In this document: one piece after another, positions 56,641 through 64,000 of the stretch
How positions within the stretch are numbered: position 1 is the stretch's first letter
Layout of the letters: each line of letters opens with the position of its first letter
The notes under the pieces: generated by a model
Databases searched by the model: none
The model's input: the letters and a program-made list of their open reading frames with translations, nothing else
Told to the model about the DNA's origin: nothing
Position numbers and translations under genes: made by a program
DNA from: DATFVA01 sp963839165
GTDB taxonomy: Bacteria; Bacteroidota; Ignavibacteria; Ignavibacteriales; Ignavibacteriaceae
Reading direction: 5' to 3'
DNA length: 64,000 bases
Assembly (NCBI GenBank): GCA_963839165.1
Contig: CAWIUG010000045.1
Coordinates: forward strand, 1-64,000

Positions 56641-59600
56641 ATGGCTTTTAGAATTCAAGAAAATGCAATGCGTGATATAAACAGTATCACTATCAGTCTT
56701 GCAAGTCCCGATGATATTCTTACGAGATCTTATGGTGAAGTTACCAAACCGGAAACGATAAATTATCGTTCTTTTCGTCCCGAGAAGGATGGTCTCTTCT
56801 GTGAAAAAATATTCGGACCTACCCGTGACTGGGAGTGCTTCTGCGGTAAGTATAAGAGAATACGGTATAAAGGAATAATTTGTGACAGGTGCGGGGTAGA
56901 AGTAACCCAGAAGAGTGTGCGTCGTGAAAGAATGGGGCATCTCGCCCTTGCCGTTCCGGTGGTTCATATCTGGTTTTTCAGAGCTCAGCCCTCAAAGATC
57001 GGTAATATCCTTGGTATAAGCCTTAAAGAGCTTGAAAAAATTATATATTATGAATCTTATGTTGTTATTAGTCCCGGTCCTACAGGTTTAAGTAAAAAGG
57101 ACCTGATTTCAGAGGATCAGTATTTTGAAGTATTAAATTCACTCCCTGCCGGGAATGAAAAACTTGATGATGATGATCCGAAAAAATTTGTAGCGAAGAT
57201 AGGCGGGGAAGCTGTAAAGGAAATGTTGAAACAGACTAATGTTGAGACATTATCCAAAGAATTAAGAGCTCAGTTGAAAGAAGAAACTTCCCAGCAGAAG
57301 AAATCAGATATTCTGAAAAGACTGAGAGTGCTTGAATCCTTTAAAAAAGAGGAATTCAAAGTCCCAAATAAACCTGAATGGATGGTACTGAGCTATATTC
57401 CGGTTATTCCACCGGAACTCAGGCCTCTGGTTCCCCTTGAAGGAGGAAGATTCGCAACCTCAGATCTTAATGATCTATATAGAAGAGTTATAATAAGAAA
57501 TAACAGATTAAAAAGATTAATTGATATAAAAGCTCCTGAAGTAATTCTCCGTAATGAAAAAAGGATGCTGCAGGAAGCTGTCGATGCGCTCTTTGATAAT
57601 TCCCGGCGTGGAAGTGCTGTAAGGAGTGATAATAACAGGCCGCTTAAATCTCTCAGCGATATGTTGAAGGGAAAACAGGGCCGTTTCCGTCAGAACCTGC
57701 TTGGTAAAAGAGTTGACTATTCAGGTCGTTCAGTTATTGTTGTTGGTCCTGAATTAAAGCTGCATCAGTGCGGTCTCCCGAAGGATATGGCAGTTGAACT
57801 ATTTAAACCTTTTATAATAAGAAAACTTATTGAAAGAGGACATAACAAAACCGTTAAGAGTGCAAGGAAGGTTGTGGATAGAAAAGACCCTATTATCTGG
57901 GATATACTTGCAAAGATTATTGAAGGTCATCCGATAATGCTGAACCGTGCCCCTACTCTTCACAGGCTCGGTATTCAGGCATTTCAGCCGACACTGATTG
58001 ATGGAAGGGCTATTCAGCTTCACCCGATGGTATGTACCGCATTTAACGCGGACTTTGACGGTGACCAGATGGCGGTTCATGTTCCCTTATCATATGAAGC
58101 CCAACTTGAGGCTGCTCTATTGATGTTAAGCAGTCATAATATTCTTTCGCCGCAGAACGGCAGTCCTATCGTCGTTCCTACACAGGATATTGTACTTGGA
58201 TGCTATTACCTTACAAAATACCGAGAGGGTGAAAAAGGCGAGGGAATGGTCTTCGGAACCATGCGATGAGGTTATAATTGCCTATAATACCAAGGTTGTT
58301 GGTCTTCACGCAAAAATTAAGGTAAAGATTAACGGTGAGTTTATCGAAACAACCACTGGCAGAGTAATCTTCAACCAGATTGTCCCGAAAGAAATGGGCT
58401 ACTTTAACCAGCTTCTTATAAAGAAAACTTTCGGCGGCTTTATAGGCCAGATGTTTATTAAGCTGGGAAATAAAGTTACAGCTAAATTTCTTGATGACCT
58501 TAAGGATACCGGATTCAGGTATGCCACGGCCGGGGGTCTTTCAGTAAGTTATGGCGATATGATCATACCCGAAGAAAAAATTGAATTGATTGGTAAGGCC
58601 AATAAGAAAGTTGAAGCTATATTAAATGAGCATGAACAGGGTGTAATTACGGATGCAGAGCGTTATAACAAAATTATAGACGTATGGACACACACAACTA
58701 ATGATGTTGCGCGTGCACTTATGGAAAAACTTAAAGCTAATAACAGCGGCTTTAATTCTCTGCATATGATGGTCGACTCTGGTGCAAGAGGTTCTCAGGA
58801 TCAGGTTAAACAATTGGCCGGAATGAGAGGACTGATGATGAAACCTCAGAAAACCCTTTCCGGACAGGCTGGTGAAATCATTGAGAACCCGATCGTAGCC
58901 AACTTTAAGGAAGGTTTGTCGGTACTCGAGTACTTTATATCGACCCACGGTGCAAGAAAAGGACTTGCAGATACAGCATTGAAAACCGCTGATGCCGGAT
59001 ATCTTACAAGGAGACTTGTTGATGTTTCTCAGGATGTTATTATCCGGGAAATCGACTGTGGAACAATCCTTGGTATCGAGATTACCGCATTAAAAGATGT
59101 TGAGCAGGAGAGAGAGCCTCTCGGTGAGAGAATTACAGGGCGTGTTGCTCAGGAAGATGTTTACGATCCGCGTACTGACGAAATGATAATTCCGGCAGGC
59201 GAACTGATAACAGAAGATCTTGCGGAAAAGATAGAAGATTCAAATATAGATTCTGTTTATATCAGAACTGTACTGACCTGCGAAGCCAAACGCGGAGTTT
59301 GTGCTAAATGTTACGGAAGAAACCTGACTACCGGAAAAATGGTAGAGATAGGTGAAGCAGTTGGTATTGTAGCTGCTCAGTCAATCGGCGAACCTGGTAC
59401 TCAGCTAACTCTGAGAACCTTCCATCTTGGCGGAACTTCATCAAGAATTGCAAGCCAGTCGCAGGTTGAAACTAATACCGAAGGAATGGTAAGATTTGAG
59501 CGTATTACTTTCGTTGAAAAATCAGATTTCTATGGAATGATAAAAGTTGTAACGGGCAGACGAGGTGTTATCGGGATATACGATGAAAATAACCGTCAGA

Positions 59601-60907
59601 TTAAAAAATATGATGTACCTTATGGAGCCGAACTAATAGTTAATGACGGAACTAAAGTTAAAAAGCGTCAGCCTCTTTATAACCATGATCCATACAACGC
59701 TGTTATTCTTACAGATATGCCGGGACTTGTTAAATTTGTTGATCTGATTGATGGTATTACACTACAGCAGGTAACAGATGAACAAACCGGACACGTTCAG
59801 AAAGTGGTTATAGAATCGAAGGACAAAAATCTTACTCCAAGTATTGCCGTAGAAACCGAGGATGGAGTGAAGAAATCATTCAACATTCCGACCAGTTCTT
59901 ATCTATCTGTGGAGGAAGGTGAAACTGTTCCTGCAGGAACAATCCTTGCGAAGATTTCCAAACAACAGACAAAGAGTCGTGATATTACAGGCGGTCTTCC
60001 AAGGGTAACCGAGTTGTTTGAAGCCAGAAGTCCACAGGAACCTGCTATAGTTTCAGAAATTGAAGGAACTGTTAAATTCGGTGCAAGGAAGAAAGGTTCA
60101 CGGGAAATTATTGTTATTGCACCTGATGGATCTGATGAAAAGAAATATAATGTTCCATTAGGTAAACATATACTCGTTCAGGAAAATGATGAAATCCCTG
60201 CCGGTGAAAAAATCACAGACGGACCGATAAACCCTCATGATATTCTCAAAATCAAAGGTACCAGTGCCGTTCAGGAATATCTCGTTAATGAAATTCAGGA
60301 CGTTTATCGTCTCCAGGGTGTGAAAATAAACGATAAACATATTGAAGTAATCGTAAGACAGATGCTTCAGAAGATTAAGATTGTTTCCCCGGGCGATACC
60401 AGGTTCCTTGAAGAGGATATTGTTGACAGAAATGAATTCATTGAAGAAAATAATAAGATTATCCTCGATGGCCTTTATCGAAGATAAAGGAGATTCAAGA
60501 TATAAAGACGGACAGCTGATTCCAAAAGCAAAATCAGAGAAATAAATGCTGATCTTAAGAAGAAAAGCAAAAAACCGATAGTTTCAAGAGATGCTGAACC
60601 GGCAACTTTTGAACACGTACTCTTAGGTATTACCCAGGCTGCTCTTTCAACAGAAAGCTTTATTTCTGCTGCTTCATTCCAGGAAACAACAAAAGTTCTG
60701 GCAAATGCTGCAACTGAAGCAAAAGTAGATCATCTTGCTAGGATTAAAAGAAAATGTGGTAATGGGACATCTTAATTCCGGCAGGAACAGGATTAAAAAA
60801 ATATAATAATATTATCTTAAATCGCAGGAAGCAGCCCCTGAGCTGAAGAAGCTGCCGCTCTGAAGAAGAGAAAGAAGTTCAAGCTTAAGTCTAGACAGAT
60901 GAATTAA
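56641..60907 (+). CDS. rpoC: RNA polymerase subunit beta', with several frameshifts
   Basis: The first frame (56641-58269) holds the zinc site (CFCGKYKRIRYKG, CDRCGVE) and the catalytic NADFDGDQMAVH. An extra base near 58261 shifts to the second frame (to 60487), with the trigger-loop region and the second zinc site (CEAKRGVCAKCYG). From 60480 the tail continues with about six more indels: SRYKDGQLIPKAK, ATFEHVLLGITQAALSTESF, ENVVMGHL and KKRKKFKLKSRQMN can be read in turn, ending at TAA 60905-60907. The ancestral length is about 1420 residues. No shift is seen between 58.27 and 60.48 kb. Confidence 0.92.
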
Positions 60908-60944
60908 AATCCGGCTCACTTAATAAAGAGAGCCGGATTTTTTT
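60907..60944 (+). terminator. Intrinsic terminator of the rpoBC operon
   Basis: AAATCCGGCTC (60907-60917) pairs perfectly with GAGCCGGATTT (60930-60940) over 11 bp with a 12-base loop, followed by TTTT. It begins at the inferred stop of rpoC, which supports extending that gene to 60907. Confidence 0.9.
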
Positions 60945-60989
60945 GCTCCACGAATAATTAAAAAAGAATAAATTATTTAAAGGTATTTC

Positions 60990-61019
60990 TTGACAAAATT
61001 TTAACATAACAACTATATT
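60990..61019 (+). promoter_or_regulatory. Sigma-70 promoter of rpsL-rpsG-fusA
   Basis: TTGACA (60990-60995), 18 bases, TATATT (61014-61019). It lies between the rpoC terminator and rpsL. It is of the standard sigma-70 form and not of the Bacteroides TTTG/TAnnTTTG form. Confidence 0.75.
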
Positions 61020-61064
61020 AGAAGTCTGAAATTTTTTGAGATTGACAAGATTTAGGAGAATTTT

Positions 61065-61442
61065 GTGCCCACAATAAATCAGTTAGTAAGAAAAGGTAGA
61101 GTCAGATTTTAGCCAAAAATAAGGCTCCGGCATTGGATGCTTGTCCTCAGAAAAGAGGTGTATGTACAAGAGTTTATACTACTACACCTAAAAAACCAAA
61201 CTCGGCTTTAAGAAAAGTTGCCAGGGTAAGGCTTACTAACAGTATGGAAGTTACTGCATATATACCCGGTGAAGGGCACAATTTACAGGAACATTCAATC
61301 GTACTTATAAGAGGCGGAAGAGTTAAAGATCTTCCTGGAGTACGTTATCATATTATCAGCGGTACACTTAGATACCAGCGGTGTTGAAGACAGAAAAAAA
61401 GGCAGATCGAAATACGGAGCAAAAAAACCAAAGGCAAAATAA
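61065..61442 (+). CDS. rpsL: 30S ribosomal protein S12, frameshifted
   Basis: A GTG at 61065 follows AGGAG. The frame begins MPTINQLVRKGRV, loses one A near 61108, continues with ILAKNKAPALDACPQKRGVC through TTTPKKPNSALRKVARV and RGGRVKDLPGVRYHI, gains one A near 61370 and ends SGVEDRKKGRSKYGAKKPKAK. S12 forms part of the decoding centre; the PKKPNSALRK loop linked to streptomycin response looks normal. The breaks are most likely sequence errors. Confidence 0.9.
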
Positions 61443-61445
61443 GTT

Positions 61446-61916
61446 ATGAGAAAGAAAAGAGCAGAAAAAAGATATTGTAAAACCAGATCCAAAATTTAAT
61501 GATGTACTTGGTGGCTAAGTTTATTAACTCAATGATGTATGATGGAAAAAAATCAAAGGCAAGAGAAGTTATTATATGATGCTTTTGAAATAATCGAAGA
61601 AAGAACAAAAAAGCCGGGACTGGAAGTTTTCAAAAAAGCTTTAAACAATACCCAGCCTGTTATTGAAGTAAGAAGCAGAAGAGTCGGCGGTGCAACTTAC
61701 CAGGTTCCTACGGAAGTGAGACCTGAAAGAAGATCAGCTCTTGCGATGAGATGGATAAAAACTTACGCACGAGCAAGAAATGAAAAATCAATGTCTGGAA
61801 AATTGGCTGCCGAATTAATTGCTGCTTCAAACAACGAAGGTTCTGCAGTTAAGAAAAAAGAAGATACACATAAAATGGCTGAAGCAAATAAGGCTTTTGC
61901 TCACTTTAAATGGTAA
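61446..61916 (+). CDS. rpsG: 30S ribosomal protein S7, frameshifted
   Basis: It starts MRKKRAEKR three bases after rpsL. Shifts near 61470, 61511 and 61565 interrupt it; corrected pieces read DIVKPDPKFNDVLVAKFINS and MMYDGKKSKAREV, then the long frame YDAFEIIEERTKKPGLEVF to AFAHFKW. S7 starts assembly of the 30S head. The RRVGGATYQVPTEVRPERR block is intact. Confidence 0.9.
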
Positions 61917-61960
61917 TATATAAATCAGATAACGATAAAGAGAAAAAGATTAGGTAATAA

Positions 61961-64000
61961 ATGGCAAGTAAAATCCAATAGAGAAAGTTAGAAATATAGG
62001 AATTATGGCGCATATTGATGCCGGTAAAACTACAACTACCGAGCGTATATTGTTTTATACCGGTAAGACTGCACAGAATTGGTGAAGTACATGACGGTGC
62101 TGCTACAATGGACTGGATGGAACAGGAAAAAGAACGCGGAATTACTATTACAAGTGCCGCAACAACATGTTTCTGGAGACGATCATCAGATAAATATTAT
62201 TGATACTCCCGGACACGTTGATTTTACAGTTGAAGTTGAAAGATCTTTAAGAGTTCTTGATGGTGCTGTTGCCTTATTTTGTGCCGTAGGCGGAGTTGAA
62301 CCACAATCAGAAACCGTCTGGAGACAAGCTGATAAATATAAAGTTCCGAGAATTGCTTTTATTAATAAAATGGACAGAACCGGCGCGGATTTTTATCAAT
62401 GCGGTACAGATGATGAAAGACAGACTAGGCGCTAATGCAATCCCGATCAATCTTCCTATTGGTGAAGGCGATATGTTTGCCGGTGTTATTGATCTTATTA
62501 CTTTTAAAGCAAGAATGTATCATGATGAAACTTTCGGTGCTACTTTTGATGAAATAGAAATTCCTGAAGATTTAATGGAAATTGCAAAAAAATACAGAAC
62601 CGAAATGCTTGAAGCGGTTTCCGATGTTGATGATACACTTGCTTGAAAAATATCTTGAAGGTAAAGAGATTACTGAAGATGAAATAAAGAATGTTTTAAG
62701 AAAAGCCACGATTGAACTAAAGATTATTCCTGTTCTTTGCGGATCAGCTTTTAAAAATAAAGGTGTTCAAAAACTTCTTGATTCGTATTGTTGATTTTCT
62801 TCCTTCTCCAATAGATTTTAAAGAGATTGAAGCTCATCATATCGGAATAAACGATATGGTTAAAAGAAAAATTGATGCAAATGAGAAATTTACTGCGCTG
62901 GCATTTAAAATTATGAATGATCCGTTACGTAGGTAAACTTACATTCTTTAGAGTTTATTCAGGTACATTAAAAGCAGGTTCATATATTTATAATGCAGTA
63001 AGCGGTAAAGAAAGAAAGAATAAGCCGTCTGCTGCAGATGCATGCAAATCATCGTGAAGAAATTGATGAAGTACGTGCTGGTGATATTGCCGCTGCCGTT
63101 GGTTTAAAATTTACAAAAACCGGTGATACTCTCTGCGCTGAAGAAGATCCTGTCGTTCTGGAAAAAATTATATTTCCGGAACCTGTTATCCAGATTGCTA
63201 TTGAACCAAAAACAAAAGCTGATCAGGATAAATTATCTGATTCATTAGTTAAATTATCTGATGAAGATCCTACTTTCAGAGTTAAAGTTGATGAAGAAAC
63301 CGGTCAAACTTTGATCAGCGGTATGGGTGAACTTCATCTTGAAATTCTGGTTGACAGGATGAGAAGAGAATTTAAAGTTGAAGCAAATGTCGGTAAAGCC
63401 GCAGGTTGCATACAGAGAAGTCATTACCCAGACAGTTAATGCTGAAGGAAAGTTTATTAAACAGTCCGGCGGTCGAGGAAAATATGGTCACGTATGGATT
63501 GAACTTGGTCCAAATGAACCAGGTAAGGGATATGAATTTACGAATGCAATTGTTGGCGGTATGGTTCCAAAAGAATATATTCCTCCTGTTTCAGCTGGAA
63601 TACAGGAAGCGATGAGAAATGGTGTTGTTGCAGGATTCCCGGTTGTGGATGTTAAAGCAAAGCTTTATGATGGATCTTATCATGATGTTGATTCTGATGA
63701 GATTTCATTTAAAGTTGCAGGCTCTATTGCCTTTAAAGAAGGAGCCAGAAAAGCAAAACCAGTGCTTCTTGAACCGATTATGAATGTTGAAGTTGTTACT
63801 CCCGAAGAATATCTAGGAGACGTAATGGGAGATCTTAATTCACGACGCGGTAAGATAGAAGGATTTTCAGCCAGAAAAGATGCCCAGGTTATTAAAGCGA
63901 CAGTGCCTCTTTCAGAAATGTTTGGTTATGCAACCGTTTTAAGATCAATGACACAGGGACGTGCAATTTATACTATGCAGTTTTCTCATTACATCGGAAG
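61961..64000 (+). CDS. fusA: Elongation factor G, partial and frameshifted
   Basis: It starts at the ATG (61961) and runs off the right edge. The GTPase motifs are AHIDAGKTTTTE, DTPGHVDFT and NKMD; domain IV (GKYGHVWIELGPNEPGKG) follows. I count nine indels between 61977 and 63402: one lost A near 61977, seven single extra bases (about 62063, 62178, 62401, 62641, 62786, 62931, 63402) and a duplicated AAAG near 63022. From about 63410 to the end the frame is clean. EF-G drives translocation and ribosome recycling. Confidence 0.92.

Noticed and set aside
60480..63420. True decay of the rpsL-rpsG-fusA operon into pseudogenes
   Set aside because: The genes are essential, amino-acid sequence between indels is fully conserved, and the indels stop abruptly at about 63.41 kb. 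Sequence error explains this better.

Overview
The window looks like a chromosomal segment from the Bacteroidota/Chlorobiota side of the FCB superphylum, most like an Ignavibacteria-type genome. The reasons are a secreted protein with a YPNPFNP type IX secretion sorting tail (45414-47102), a Bacteroidota-style AMP nucleosidase, a DUF4783-like protein, unfused rpoB and rpoC, clear AGGAGG ribosome sites and a canonical TTGACA promoter before rpsL. There is no rRNA gene, so the placement is an inference. The translation stop set includes TGA, so the code is standard bacterial.

Layout. 1-5152 (minus strand): a sigma-54 activator/response regulator gene, then a good sigma-54 promoter, a CheW-like gene and four pilin-like genes with a common hydrophobic N-terminus. 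5605-5679: tRNA-Pro. 5874-8749: pyrR-pyrB-pyrC behind a PyrR-type leader. 8871-14220: a second good sigma-54 promoter, an FnIII lipoprotein, a DUF4783-like protein and an NtrY-like sensor kinase split by a frameshift. 14419-31774: mixed metabolic and envelope genes (AddA-like helicase-nuclease, amidase, SpmAB-like membrane protein, hydroxyacid and alanine dehydrogenases, CoA-transferase, phosphatase, ClC channel, PAP2 phosphatase, AMP nucleosidase, TlpA-like lipoprotein). 31966-37814: an unrecognised Rossmann protein on the minus strand, then ptsN-like, hisS, lgt and rlmB. 38076-48754: lipoprotein, an intergenic region with an 11-bp phased repeat, M16 peptidase, aminotransferase, nuoGHI, a T9SS cargo protein and comM. 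49055-64000: tRNA-Tyr/Gly/Thr, rpmG, tRNA-Trp, secE-nusG-rplKAJL-rpoBC, a strong terminator, then rpsL-rpsG-fusA running off the window.

How the genes fit together. The left edge reads as one regulated surface-appendage or motility unit: an enhancer-binding regulator beside the sigma-54 promoter it may serve, a chemosensory adaptor, then pilin-like subunits. The pyr operon appears to be controlled by its own PyrR through a hairpin that also holds the pyrR ribosome site. The right third is the classical transcription/translation supercluster.

Sequence quality. Several genes carry single-base frameshifts. They are rare up to about 60.4 kb (1.86, 11.5, 50.27 and 58.26 kb, plus an in-frame TGA at 4943-4945) and dense from about 60.48 to 63.41 kb, where by hand I count about twenty indels, mostly insertions, across rpoC-rpsL-rpsG-fusA. 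These genes are essential, so I read the dense stretch as uncorrected sequence and annotate full-length genes across the breaks.
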